The notes under the pieces are model-generated. The model made no database searches, was not told where the DNA came from, and saw nothing but the letters and a program-made list of their open reading frames with translations. Below, one piece after another: positions 7,956-15,538 of a stretch of DNA of 64,000 nucleotides; position 1 is the stretch's first letter; each line of letters begins with the position of its first letter. Where the stretch lies: positions 1 to 64,000 of the forward strand of contig NZ_JAJALI010000017.1 in the NCBI RefSeq assembly GCF_020523795.1. The letters are read 5' to 3'. Position numbers and translations under genes: made by a program. This DNA is from Ancylobacter sp. Lp-2 (GTDB taxonomy: Bacteria > Pseudomonadota > Alphaproteobacteria > Rhizobiales > Xanthobacteraceae).

Positions 7956-8165
7956 ATGAGCGTCATGGCGGAGAGGCTGAACGAAATTCGTGCTGAGGTG
8001 CGAGCCGGTCAGTTTGAGCGTGCCCTTTATCTCGCCGAACTGCTGGAGTTGGAGTTCAACGACGCCATCACCAACGACCGGATCGTGGTCGGCGATGATG
8101 GCGATCTGGACATCCAGCCGCGACACATCGTTCGCCCGCATACCGAGGCGCCGCGCGGTTCTTGA
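7956..8165 (+). CDS. Small helical phage protein, copy 2 of a pair
   Basis: Protein of 69 residues. MAERLNEIRAEVRAGQF followed by LAELLELEFNDAI matches the corresponding part of the gene at 7518. The second half is acidic and not shared. Probably a duplicated accessory gene; the role is unknown. Confidence 0.5.
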   Translation: MSVMAERLNEIRAEVRAGQFERALYLAELLELEFNDAITNDRIVVGDDGDLDIQPRHIVRPHTEAPRGS

Positions 8166-8309
8166 CGCGCGGTCTAACCCCGCGGCGCCTTCACGATCAT
8201 CGCCAGATCGTTGTGCCTGGCTCGACGACGGTACCGCCCGGCACCTCGATATAGTCGGCGCTGAAGGCGATCCGAACATACTTGCATTGCGACGACCTAT
8301 TCGCCGTGG

Positions 8310-8501
8310 GTGGGCATACAAGTTAATGTGCCGCCGAATTCACTTGGCGAGCTTCTGCAAAGCACAGACAGCATTCAAATGGCTGCTGAGTTGGGTAGGC
8401 TGGATTTCATTGCGGCTATACTAGAGTGCGTCGCGTTGCTGATTGCTGTTTTTGGCTTTCTTGGCTTTTGGGCATTGCGTCCCTTGGTAGCCACCCGCTA
8501 G
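8310..8501 (+). CDS. Small single-pass membrane protein
   Basis: Protein of 63 residues from GTG 8310. Residues 1-30 are soluble and 34-56 form one membrane helix (AAILECVALLIAVFGFLGFW), followed by a basic end. No strong ribosome site is visible. Small one-helix proteins of this type are common near phage lysis genes, but no endolysin lies nearby. The function is not recognised. Confidence 0.45.
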   Translation: MGIQVNVPPNSLGELLQSTDSIQMAAELGRLDFIAAILECVALLIAVFGFLGFWALRPLVATR

Positions 8502-8542
8502 GCCACCAGCTATCCTTCCTGCCATGGTAATCCACCACACCC

Positions 8543-8596
8543 ACCCTCCGAAGACGTCCGTGCGCCATAGGGGCGCACCGGCGATTGTCGGAGGGT
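8543..8596 (+). promoter_or_regulatory. Nested hairpin burying a ribosome binding site
   Basis: A 9-bp perfect outer stem pairs 8543-8551 with 8588-8596, enclosing a 7-bp perfect inner stem (8560-8566 with 8572-8578). The 3' outer strand contains GGAGGG, the ribosome site for the ATG at 8600. In RNA this would hide the site, so translation could depend on opening of the structure. Seen directly; the regulatory role is inference. Confidence 0.55.
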
Positions 8597-8599
8597 CAC

Positions 8600-8761
8600 A
8601 TGCACCACAAGCGGAAACGCCCGAAATCAACGCGGGCGGGATGCCTTCTTTGTAAGCCTTGGAAGCGTCAGGGCACCTGTCTGCACGATCGCGATAAACC
8701 CTCAGATATGCGGCGACGGCTTGTCGCCGACGAGAAGGTGCGCGAGTTCAAGTGCGACTAG
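8600..8761 (+). CDS. Small basic CxxC protein (MHHKRKRPK type)
   Basis: Protein of 53 residues with ATG at 8600 and GGAGGG five bases upstream. It starts MHHKRKRPKSTRAGCLLCKP and ends in a charged helix. Short proteins beginning MHHKRKRPK with a CLLCKP motif recur in Proteobacteria, from my memory of the family; no function is established that I can name. The CxxC pair, with a later Cys and a His, could hold a metal. Its ribosome site is buried in the hairpin described separately. Confidence 0.7.
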   Translation: MHHKRKRPKSTRAGCLLCKPWKRQGTCLHDRDKPSDMRRRLVADEKVREFKCD

Positions 8762-8774
8762 CCCAGAGGACGCA

Positions 8775-8894
8775 ATGGCCAAATTCTGTCGTTGCGTCGC
8801 CCATCAGCAGCAGCCCGCGCAGAAGCGGCAGAGAGGGCGGGTACGGGTGCTAACGGCCACACTGGCCGCTAGCGGCGATTTCTGGGGCGCGTAA
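8775..8894 (+). CDS. Very small basic protein downstream of CxxC gene
   Basis: Possible 39-residue protein from ATG 8775 with AGAGGA five bases upstream, 13 bases after the preceding stop. It starts MAKFCRCVAHQQQ and is arginine and glutamine-rich. Its translation signals are good, but it is too short to judge by composition. Product not recognised. Confidence 0.4.
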   Translation: MAKFCRCVAHQQQPAQKRQRGRVRVLTATLAASGDFWGA

Positions 8895-8994
8895 GGGGCA
8901 TCGTGCGGACAGCAAGGGATAGGCCGCCTTCGGGACGGCCTTCGCTTACATTCAGGCTGCACCCGACCACGGATACGACGTTGGCTGCCCCGCC

Positions 8995-9243
8995 CTATGG
9001 CGCCGCGCTAGGAGATTGTTGGCCTGAGCGCCGAACAGCCTGCCGTGTGACGCTCGAGGTGTTCTTCGTCAGCCGCAGCAGCTTGCGATGAGCCGCCAGC
9101 ACCTGCCGCCAGTGGTGCTCGCTGAGCCGGAGCATCGTAGCACGCTCTTTTCGATCCGGAGAGCGTCTTACCATGGCAAGGGCAGCAGATAGATCCTCAA
9201 GGGCTAGCTCGAGATCCGACACGGTTTCGTTGATATCCGACAT
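8995..9243 (-). CDS. Hypothetical helical phage-region protein
   Basis: Protein of 82 residues from ATG 9243 (MSDINETVSDLELALEDL); an upstream start at 9297 would add 18 residues. Almost wholly helical and charged (LSEHHWRQVLAAHRKLLRL). No domain recognised. It lies on the opposite strand to the phage left module, in the same direction as the RHH and XRE regulator genes. Confidence 0.5.
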   Translation of the reverse strand: MSDINETVSDLELALEDLSAALAMVRRSPDRKERATMLRLSEHHWRQVLAAHRKLLRLTKNTSSVTRQAVRRSGQQSPSAAP

Positions 9244-9323
9244 GACCCGCCCCGAGTCCTCTAGGTGGCATCCTGCCATGGATGCAACCAACGTCAAGGG
9301 CGCTGGCGCGCCGAAGGATGGGC

Positions 9324-9359
9324 GGCCGGGCGTGACTAAGGGGCTAGTAACGCCCGGCC
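9324..9359. repeat. Perfect 10-bp inverted repeat (hairpin 1)
   Basis: Arms 9324-9333 (GGCCGGGCGT) and 9350-9359 (ACGCCCGGCC) with a 16-base loop. No T-run follows on either strand. It lies in the non-coding gap between the helical protein and RHH genes. Confidence 0.6.
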
Positions 9360-9425
9360 TAGGCCTGCGCTCGTAACACCGGGGTTGCGGTGAGGGGGAG
9401 CGTCACGCCGTCCATGAATTCGATG

Positions 9426-9455
9426 GCTGGGCACGCTGACCATAACGTGCCCAGC
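9426..9455. repeat. Perfect 10-bp inverted repeat (hairpin 2)
   Basis: Arms 9426-9435 (GCTGGGCACG) and 9446-9455 (CGTGCCCAGC) with a 10-base loop, 79 bases downstream of the RHH gene stop on the minus strand. It could act as a processing or termination signal for the minus-strand regulator transcript, although it lacks a T-run. Confidence 0.6.
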
Positions 9456-9533
9456 CTGCCGATGCCCGAGGGCTGGGAGCCAGGCACCGGCCTTTCAGGG
9501 TACCGGCTCGAATGGTCACAGGCAACCGCGTGC

Positions 9534-9761
9534 CTATGCCTCGAGGCGCTGCTGCAAATCGGCCAGCACGTACAGCCGGATGGCGGATGATAGGTTGGCG
9601 CCGTACGGTCGGCTTGTGTCGATTTCCCGCACCAAAGCGCTGAGGGGCTTGCGTTCTCGATGCGCGATATTCTTGAGGGCCTCGAAGAATTCCGTTTCCA
9701 GTGAGACGCTGGTTTTTCGTTCTCCAACAACGATCGAACGCTTAGTTATCTGTCTCGGCAT
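9534..9761 (-). CDS. Ribbon-helix-helix domain protein
   Basis: Protein of 75 residues with a GGAGGG ribosome site 4 bases upstream. The beta strand RKTSVSLETEFFEALKNIA followed by ALVREIDTSR and an amphipathic C-terminal helix fits the RHH_4 family of small DNA-binding proteins. In this phage region it is probably an accessory transcription regulator. It is convergent with nothing and lies downstream of the XRE repressor on the same strand. Confidence 0.75.
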   Translation of the reverse strand: MPRQITKRSIVVGERKTSVSLETEFFEALKNIAHRERKPLSALVREIDTSRPYGANLSSAIRLYVLADLQQRLEA

Positions 9762-9854
9762 CGCCCCCTCCGCATAGCCGGCACATGTTGGGGTTACCCT
9801 ATTACCCTTGCGTCAGTGGATGCAAATGGTCGGCGCGGACAGCTGCGCGCCCAC

Positions 9855-10094
9855 CTACCCCTGCCGCTCCCGTAGTCGCACGCCGGGGCCGTTACCGTTC
9901 TGATCGATGAAGATCACGCCTGCCGTCTCGAGGGCGGCACGGATGGCTGCAACTGCGTCCGAAGACACTCTAGCGCCGGTGCCGGTTTCAAAACGCTTTA
10001 CCGTTGGCAACGACATGCCCGCGGCTTGCGCGAGTTCGGTCTGAGACCAGCCGATAAGCCCTCTGGCGGCGCGAGACTGAGCGGGTGAAATCAT
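9855..10094 (-). CDS. XRE-family phage repressor-like regulator
   Basis: Protein of 79 residues if translation begins at MISPAQ (10094); upstream ATGs at 10112 and 10139 would add up to 15 residues. Residues 1-60 form a Cro/C1-type helix-turn-helix (ARGLIGWSQTELAQAAGMSL, then TVKRFETG). The end (GVIFIDQNGNGPGVRLR) is typical of short alphaproteobacterial XRE regulators. The start region is the divergent promoter of the plus-strand gene at 10163, so it probably represses that gene and itself. Confidence 0.8.
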   Translation of the reverse strand: MISPAQSRAARGLIGWSQTELAQAAGMSLPTVKRFETGTGARVSSDAVAAIRAALETAGVIFIDQNGNGPGVRLRERQG

Positions 10095-10097
10095 GCT

Positions 10098-10127
10098 TGA
10101 CCAATTTTGGATCATTTCATATGATCC
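10098..10127 (+). promoter_or_regulatory. Promoter and operator for the 10163 operon
   Basis: A -35 (TTGACC, 10098-10103) and a -10 (TATGAT, 10120-10125) are 16 bases apart. A perfect inverted repeat GGATCAT/ATGATCC (10109-10115 and 10121-10127, 5-base spacer) overlaps the spacer and the -10, and a further related half site (GTATCAT) lies at 10133-10139. Binding by the adjacent XRE protein would block the plus-strand promoter. Confidence 0.65.
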
Positions 10128-10162
10128 TTTTTGTATCATGCATCTTTCGCCGGAGCAAAGCC

Positions 10163-10762
10163 ATGACGCCCAACACCCTTAACGCTTCCCTACCCGCCCA
10201 GAACGACAACGCCCTCAAGCCGCCCCACGCGCCGCGTCACGTACTCAGGGACGCCCTGGAGCGCACCGGCAATGACGAGGCGCCGGCCGCTCAGGGCGAC
10301 TATAGAGGCCCCGACGCCGAACTGATCGCACTCGGTGCAGAATTCGACAGCTTGCACGCGGCGTGGGTGCCGCTCTGGCGTAGGCAAGCTGAGCTTGGCA
10401 AGCCAACGGATGCCGCGAGACAGGCAGCGATCGACACGCTCCGCCGTCAAACCGGCAAGCACGAGCTTTCCGACAGTGCCTACATGGCGGTTCACGCGGC
10501 GGCTTCGGCCGCTACCGGAATGGACGTCGCCGAGGCTGCGAATGATGCGGCTATGGAATGCATGAACCTCGTCGCCGATCAGATACGCGACCTGCCGGCT
10601 ACCACAGCGGCCGGCTTGCTCGTGAAGGCGCGAGTGCTACTCAGCGAGGTTATGCCGGCAGGTGACTATGTTGACGTCGCACCTGAGGGCCGCGACTGGC
10701 CGGCGGAGTGTTTTTTCGGCTTCCTTGCCGACATCGAGCGCCTCGCCGGGAGGCCGTCTTGA
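10163..10762 (+). CDS. Hypothetical protein of repressor-controlled operon
   Basis: Protein of 199 residues from ATG 10163 with GGAG seven bases upstream; the in-frame start at 10085 would precede the promoter and is unlikely. Mostly helical, acidic, with no recognised domain. It is the first gene after the XRE-controlled promoter and is followed 2 bases later by the gene at 10765, so the pair is probably co-transcribed. Confidence 0.65.
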   Translation: MTPNTLNASLPAQNDNALKPPHAPRHVLRDALERTGNDEAPAAQGDYRGPDAELIALGAEFDSLHAAWVPLWRRQAELGKPTDAARQAAIDTLRRQTGKHELSDSAYMAVHAAASAATGMDVAEAANDAAMECMNLVADQIRDLPATTAAGLLVKARVLLSEVMPAGDYVDVAPEGRDWPAECFFGFLADIERLAGRPS

Positions 10763-10764
10763 AC

Positions 10765-11310
10765 ATGCACATCTCCGCACCCACCCCGCACTCCGACCAC
10801 GATGAGCTCGTCGCGTTCTGCGAGCGGATGGGCGACCCGCTCCCAAAGTTCCTCACCATGGCGGACCTTCGCAGGCCCTATCATGAGGCGCCCAATTTCT
10901 TCGAGGTGCAACTCTCTACCTGGCGACAGACCGGGCAGATGGACCCCGCACCGGCCGAGAGCCTGATGCTGGTGCTATCCAAGAGATTCCTGCGAAGACG
11001 GGCCGCGCTCAATGCTCTGATTGCGCAAGCACAGGTCTTGCACCGCTCAGCGATGGCGGCGGCCCGCCGGGCGGACGGCGCTTTGGATCTCGACGACGTC
11101 GACGCGATCAAGGCAACGAACGGCTACGTCTCTGTGCGCGACGAATGCAGGCGCGTGGAGCGGGAGTTGTTCAGGGCGGCTCGTCGGATCCTACGGTATC
11201 ATCCCGCCTCAGCGTTGGGGCTCGCCCTGCTGAAGGAGGTCGAGCTCTTCGCGTTCATGTTCGACCGCCCGTCCGTTTGGACGCGACGTTCAACCACAGC
11301 AGCGGTGTAG
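10765..11310 (+). CDS. Hypothetical protein, second gene of operon
   Basis: Protein of 181 residues from ATG 10765 (GGGAGG lies 11 bases upstream; TTG 10759 overlapping the previous stop is an alternative). Helical and arginine-rich with no recognised domain. It is the last gene before the tRNA-Phe boundary of the phage-derived region. Confidence 0.6.
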   Translation: MHISAPTPHSDHDELVAFCERMGDPLPKFLTMADLRRPYHEAPNFFEVQLSTWRQTGQMDPAPAESLMLVLSKRFLRRRAALNALIAQAQVLHRSAMAAARRADGALDLDDVDAIKATNGYVSVRDECRRVERELFRAARRILRYHPASALGLALLKEVELFAFMFDRPSVWTRRSTTAAV

Positions 11311-11400
11311 CCCTGCCACCCAGCGCCGCCGCGCGAAGGTGCGGCGGGGCATCGCCATAGGCCGTTATGGCAAATTGCATATTGGGCGTTGAAAAGCGCC

Positions 11401-11425
11401 AAAAAACCCAATGAAATCAAGGGTT
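11401..11425 (-). terminator. Possible tRNA-Phe terminator
   Basis: Read on the minus strand, AACCC (11425-11421) pairs with GGGTT (11409-11405) and runs into TTTTTT just after the tRNA 3' end. The stem is only 5 bp. Confidence 0.4.
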
Positions 11426-11427
11426 GA

Positions 11428-11503
11428 TGGTGCCCAGGGACGGAGTCGAACCGCCGACACTGCGATTTTCAGTCGCATGCTCTACCAACTGAGCTACCTG
11501 GGC
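11428..11503 (-). tRNA. tRNA-Phe (GAA)
   Basis: 76-base cloverleaf on the minus strand with a 7-bp acceptor stem (GCCCAGG pairing with CCTGGGC), the anticodon loop CTGAAAA giving anticodon GAA, a GTTCGAC T-loop and an encoded CCA (11428-11430). Its 3' end faces the phage-derived region, which makes it a candidate integration site. Confidence 0.95.
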
Positions 11504-12027
11504 GTAGCCGGCACGGCGTCAACCGTGCGGAGCGGGGCGGTTTATAGAGTCTCCATCTCCGCATGTCCATAAGAGGCGACGGAAAAATGATGCTTTCCCC
11601 AACTTGTCCCCACCAGGGCCTAAGCATGCGTTTGCAAAGGGTTTTCTGCCATGTCGTTGAGGACGGGGGCGGCGCCTGCGGGCCCGTGTGGAGCCCGGTG
11701 CGGCGCTTTCCCGTACGCTTTCAGCCGAGCATCGGCCGATGCAGGTGAACTGGTACAGGTGAAGAGGCGCCGGTGTACCGGCGTCGTTGATCCCGCCCGC
11801 AGGCCGGAAACGTACGCGTGGCAACTCGCTGGGCGAGAGCGCGACACCTCGTCAATCTGGTGGCCCTGATCGCTCTTCACGATATCCGTCACCGAAGGCC
11901 GTGAGCTCAATTCACGGGGATCCTCAGTCAAGTCTCTATAGCTTGGTTGCCATGCGCATGCCGGAGCCCACACAGCGGTACACGGCAGCCGTCAGGCGGC
12001 TTCGCGGCGTTGCAGGTCTATCCGATC
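11504..12027. other. Gene-free stretch between tRNA-Phe and yacG
   Basis: About 520 bases. The open frames here are short and arginine/serine-rich without domains or ribosome sites. I see no convincing gene; it should hold the promoter of tRNA-Phe. Confidence 0.5.
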
Positions 12028-12243
12028 TTACGGCTCTCTGGGCGAACGCGGCACCAACGACACGTCCTCGCCGTCCTCGTCTTCCTCGGTGCTGCCGGGA
12101 ATCGAGTAGCTGCCGGACAGCCAGCGATGCAGGTCGACATCGGCGCAGCGGCTCGAGCAGAACGGCCGATAGCGCGCAACGGCCGGCTTGCCGCAGATTG
12201 GGCACGGCCGGGCCGCGACCTTGTCGGTAGGCTCGTCGCTCAT
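12028..12243 (-). CDS. yacG: DNA gyrase inhibitor YacG
   Basis: Protein of 71 residues from ATG 12243, overlapping the maf stop by 4 bases. The Zn-binding pattern CPICGKP followed by [15 protein letters not shown] is characteristic of YacG, which binds GyrB and inhibits gyrase. The acidic tail is variable. It sits directly downstream of maf, as is common in Rhizobiales. Confidence 0.92.
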   Translation of the reverse strand: MSDEPTDKVAARPCPICGKPAVARYRPFCSSRCADVDLHRWLSGSYSIPGSTEEDEDGEDVSLVPRSPREP

Positions 12244-12863
12244 GCCGGGTTCCCCCAGCGGGCGTGCACCGGAAAATGCTCGCCGGCCAGCAGCGCCACC
12301 GTTTCGGCGAGCGGCAGGCCGACGACATTGGTGTAGGAACCCACCATCTTGACCACGAAGGTGCCGGCCAGCCCCTGTATCGCATAGCCGCCGGCCTTGC
12401 CGAGCCATTCGCGGGAGGCGACATAGGCCGCGATCTCTTCGCCCGACAGGCGCTTGAACCGGACGCGGGTCTCCACCAGCCGGGTGCGGACCCCGCCCTT
12501 CGGCGTCATCAGCGCGATGCCGGTATAGACGCGGTGCGCGCGGCCGGAGAGCAGGTGCAGGCAGTCCTCTGCCTCCTCGCCGAGCTCGGGCTTGGGCAGA
12601 ATGCGCCGCCCGACCCCAACCACCGTATCGGCCGCGAGCAGATAGGCGCCATCATACTCGCTGGCCGCGCGGCGGCGGGCATCGGCGGCCTCCAGCTTCT
12701 GGCGGGCCAGGCGCAGCGCCAGCCGGCTCGGAAGCTCGGCGCGCTCGGGGGTCTCGTCGATGTCGGCCGGCAGCAGCGCATCGGGCTCGATGCCGGCTTG
12801 GGCGAGCAGCGCCAGCCGACGCGGCGAGGCGGAGGCCAGGACCAGGGAGGGGCGGGGACTCAC
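12240..12863 (-). CDS. maf: Maf-family nucleotide pyrophosphatase
   Basis: Protein of 207 residues. GTG 12863 is chosen because AAGGAG lies seven bases upstream. Motifs [12 protein letters not shown] (N-terminal), AADTVV (catalytic Asp) and the later GGYAIQG are typical of Maf, which hydrolyses non-canonical or canonical NTPs to the monophosphate. The subfamily (YhdE or YceF-like) cannot be fixed by eye. In many relatives infA lies between the phosphatase gene and maf; here the 90-base gap holds no infA. Confidence 0.92.
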   Translation of the reverse strand: MSPRPSLVLASASPRRLALLAQAGIEPDALLPADIDETPERAELPSRLALRLARQKLEAADARRRAASEYDGAYLLAADTVVGVGRRILPKPELGEEAEDCLHLLSGRAHRVYTGIALMTPKGGVRTRLVETRVRFKRLSGEEIAAYVASREWLGKAGGYAIQGLAGTFVVKMVGSYTNVVGLPLAETVALLAGEHFPVHARWGNPA

Positions 12864-12956
12864 GCAGAAACTCCTTGTGCCGTCGGTGAATCCGACGGTC
12901 CGAATGGCCGGCACGCTACTGGAAAGCCGCGCCGCTGTGAACGCCGTCGGCCGTGC

Positions 12957-13427
12957 TCACGGTCGGAAACGCGCGCGAATCCGCGTCTCCAACTCGTCGC
13001 GTACCGCGCGATAGGCGTCGAGACATTGCTCGCGATTGCCGGTGACGAGGGTCGGGTCCGGCGTCGGCCAATATTCCACGTCGAGGGCGTTGCTCCGGGT
13101 GAGCTCCAGCGCCCGGTGATGCGCGTCGGGGGAGAGGGTGATGACGAGATCGAAGGCAAGCCCTTCATTTTCCTCGAGTTCTTCCAGCGTCTGCGGCCGG
13201 TGCCGGCTGACGTCGAGGCCGATCTCCTCGATGGCGGCGGTGACGAACGGGTCGACCTCGCCCTTCAGCACCCCCGCCGAGCCGACATAGATGGAACGCC
13301 CGAACAGATGGCGCGCCAGCACCGCGGCCATGGGCGAGCGCACGCTGTTCTGCCCGCACATGAACAACACCGCATGCGGACGCGCCTTGCCGCGGGCCGG
13401 GTCGAGTAGCGGCTGCGCGGCTTCCAT
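12957..13427 (-). CDS. Low molecular weight protein tyrosine phosphatase-like
   Basis: Protein of about 156 residues from ATG 13427 (GTG 13430 is equally possible). The P-loop CGQNSVRS (Cys24, Arg30) fits the CX5R phosphatase/arsenate reductase fold, and a YWPTPDP segment supplies the usual general-acid Asp. The position between UPF0262 and maf is conserved in the order. The substrate is unknown. Confidence 0.88.
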   Translation of the reverse strand: MEAAQPLLDPARGKARPHAVLFMCGQNSVRSPMAAVLARHLFGRSIYVGSAGVLKGEVDPFVTAAIEEIGLDVSRHRPQTLEELEENEGLAFDLVITLSPDAHHRALELTRSNALDVEYWPTPDPTLVTGNREQCLDAYRAVRDELETRIRARFRP

Positions 13428-13435
13428 CACCGCTC

Positions 13436-13933
13436 TCAACCCTTCCAATGCAAGGCGCAGACGAGGGTGAACAGCCGCCGCGCGGTGGTGAAGTCGCAGG
13501 CGACCTTGTCCTTCAGCCGCTCGCGCAGCAGCTCGGAGCCCTCATTGTGGAGACCGCGCCGGCCCATGTCGATCGCCTCGATCTGCGAGGGGCTCGCACG
13601 GCGGATAGCGTCGTAATAGCTTTCGCAGACAAGGAAATAGTCCTTCACCACCCGGCGCAGCGGGCTGAGGGACAGGTGGTGGGACACCACCGGTTCGCCG
13701 TCCTGCCGGGTGATGTCGAGCACCAGCCGGTTGTCGGCCAGCGATACGGTGAGGGCGTAGGGGCCGGGATGCGGATCGCCGAGCGGGGCGAAGCTGTTTT
13801 CCTCGATCAGGTCGTAGATGGCGATGGCGCGCTCATGCTCGATGTCGCGGGTGGAGCGACCGATCGAGGCGGGATCGAGCCGCACCGCCACCAGGCGGCG
13901 CGTATCGAGATGAGGATCATCGCCGTCCGCCAT
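13436..13933 (-). CDS. UPF0262 family protein
   Basis: Protein of 165 residues. The N-terminal [20 protein letters not shown] and the central block around [17 protein letters not shown] are characteristic of UPF0262, a family largely confined to Alphaproteobacteria with no known activity. It starts 10 bases after the hisD stop and its stop abuts the phosphatase gene, so it is in the hisD operon. Confidence 0.9.
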   Translation of the reverse strand: MADGDDPHLDTRRLVAVRLDPASIGRSTRDIEHERAIAIYDLIEENSFAPLGDPHPGPYALTVSLADNRLVLDITRQDGEPVVSHHLSLSPLRRVVKDYFLVCESYYDAIRRASPSQIEAIDMGRRGLHNEGSELLRERLKDKVACDFTTARRLFTLVCALHWKG

Positions 13934-13943
13934 GCCTGATATC

Positions 13944-15236
13944 TCAAAGGTTTAGGCGGATGGCGACCGAGCGGGCATGGGCGCCGAGCCCTTCCGCCTC
14001 GCCGATGGCGATGGCGGCGGGGCCGAGGGCGCGCAGCTGCTCGGGTCCGCATTTGAGGATCGAGGTGCGCTTCATGAAGTCGAGCACGCCGAGCCCGGAG
14101 GAGAAGCGGGCCGAGCGGGCGGTGGGCAGCACGTGGTTGGAGCCGCCGACATAGTCGCCGATCGCCTCGGGCGTGTGGGCGCCGAGGAAGATCGCCCCGG
14201 CATGGCGGATCTCAGCCGCCAGTGCCTCGGGATCGGCGGTGAGGATTTCGAGATGCTCGGGGGCGATGCGGTTGGCCAGGGCAGGGGCGTCGGTCAGTGC
14301 AGTGAGGTGGACGATGAGGCCGAAATCGGCCCAGGAGGCCGAGGCGATGTCGCGTCGGGGCAGGGTGGCGAGCTGGCGCTCCACCGCCGCCTCCACCGCC
14401 TTGGCCAATGCGGGGCTGTCGGTGAACAGGATCGACTGCGCGGCGGTATCATGCTCCGCCTGCGCCAACAGGTCGGCGGCGATCCAGTCGGGGTTCTGGT
14501 CGCCATCGGCGATGACCAGCACCTCGGACGGGCCGGCGATCATGTCGATGCCCACCGTGCCGAACACCTGCCGCTTAGCAGCGGCGACATAGGCGTTGCC
14601 CGGCCCGACGATCTTGGCGACCGGGGCGATGGTGGCGGTGCCATAGGCGAGCGCCGCCACCGCCTGCGCGCCGCCGACGCGATACACCTCGTCGACTCCG
14701 GCGAGGCGGGCCGCCGCCAGCACCAGCGGGTTGAGAACCCCGTCCGGCGAGGGCACCACCATGGCGAGCCGGCCGACGCCGGCGACCTTGGCTGGCACTG
14801 CGTTCATCAGTACCGAGGAGGGGTAGGCAGCGGTGCCGCCCGGCACATAGAGCCCGACCGCGTCCACCGGGGTCCAGCGATGGCCGAGCTCGACGCCGAT
14901 GGCGTCGACATAGCGGCCGCTCTCCGGCAACTGGCGGGCATGGTGCGAGCGGATGCGCTCATGGGCGAGGGTGAGCGCCTCCAGCGTCTTGGGATCGGCA
15001 GCGGCCACGGCGGCGTCGATCTCGGCTTCGGTGACGCGGATGCCGACCTTGGCGAGGTCGATGCGGTCGAAGCGCCGGGAATAGTCGATCAGCGCCGCGT
15101 CACCGCGCGCGCGCACCTCGGCGACGATCTCGGCGACGGCGCGGGTCACGTCCTCCGACACCTCGCGCTTGGTGCCGAGGAAGGCCTGGAAGCGGTCCGC
15201 GAAATCGGGCGAGCGGGTGTCGAGGTGAAGCGGCAT
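13944..15236 (-). CDS. hisD: Histidinol dehydrogenase
   Basis: Protein of 430 residues from ATG 15236, normal for HisD, which oxidises L-histidinol to histidine using two NAD+ with Zn. Family signatures are seen in order: [51 protein letters not shown] (catalytic Glu-His) and SNHVLPT. It is the first gene of a minus-strand run with UPF0262, the phosphatase, maf and yacG. Confidence 0.96.
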   Translation of the reverse strand: MPLHLDTRSPDFADRFQAFLGTKREVSEDVTRAVAEIVAEVRARGDAALIDYSRRFDRIDLAKVGIRVTEAEIDAAVAAADPKTLEALTLAHERIRSHHARQLPESGRYVDAIGVELGHRWTPVDAVGLYVPGGTAAYPSSVLMNAVPAKVAGVGRLAMVVPSPDGVLNPLVLAAARLAGVDEVYRVGGAQAVAALAYGTATIAPVAKIVGPGNAYVAAAKRQVFGTVGIDMIAGPSEVLVIADGDQNPDWIAADLLAQAEHDTAAQSILFTDSPALAKAVEAAVERQLATLPRRDIASASWADFGLIVHLTALTDAPALANRIAPEHLEILTADPEALAAEIRHAGAIFLGAHTPEAIGDYVGGSNHVLPTARSARFSSGLGVLDFMKRTSILKCGPEQLRALGPAAIAIGEAEGLGAHARSVAIRLNL

Positions 15237-15538
15237 GGTAGGTCCTGCAAGCGGTGGCCGGATGGGCGACCCTTCCCCGCGCCATGGATCGCGGCGGGGC
15301 CGGGTCATCCGTATCGCAATCGCCTCGCCGGATGACAAGAGCATCCGCGTCGGGGCAGGGGCGCGCGAGGTTTTTGCGCGCGCTCTGCATACGCGAAGCG
15401 GGTCCGCGCGAGGACATACGAGCGAGGCCCGTGGAACATCCCGCCCAAACGTGGGATAAGGTCTACAGGATGTCGCCGGGCCTTTCAGCCGGCCATTTTC
15501 CCGCATCCACCCGCTTCCAGATCGGAAACCCGTACGCC

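Noticed and set aside
8421-8630. Minus-strand 69-codon frame with a hydrophobic stretch.
   Set aside because: It overlaps two better-supported plus-strand genes and the hairpin region.
9390-9590. Plus-strand 66-codon frame from GTG.
   Set aside because: It runs through hairpin 2 and is antisense to the RHH gene end; no ribosome site.
14000-15335. Very long plus-strand frame (452 codons) opposite hisD.
   Set aside because: A high-GC mirror frame of an unmistakable hisD; rich in Gly, Arg and Asp without domains.
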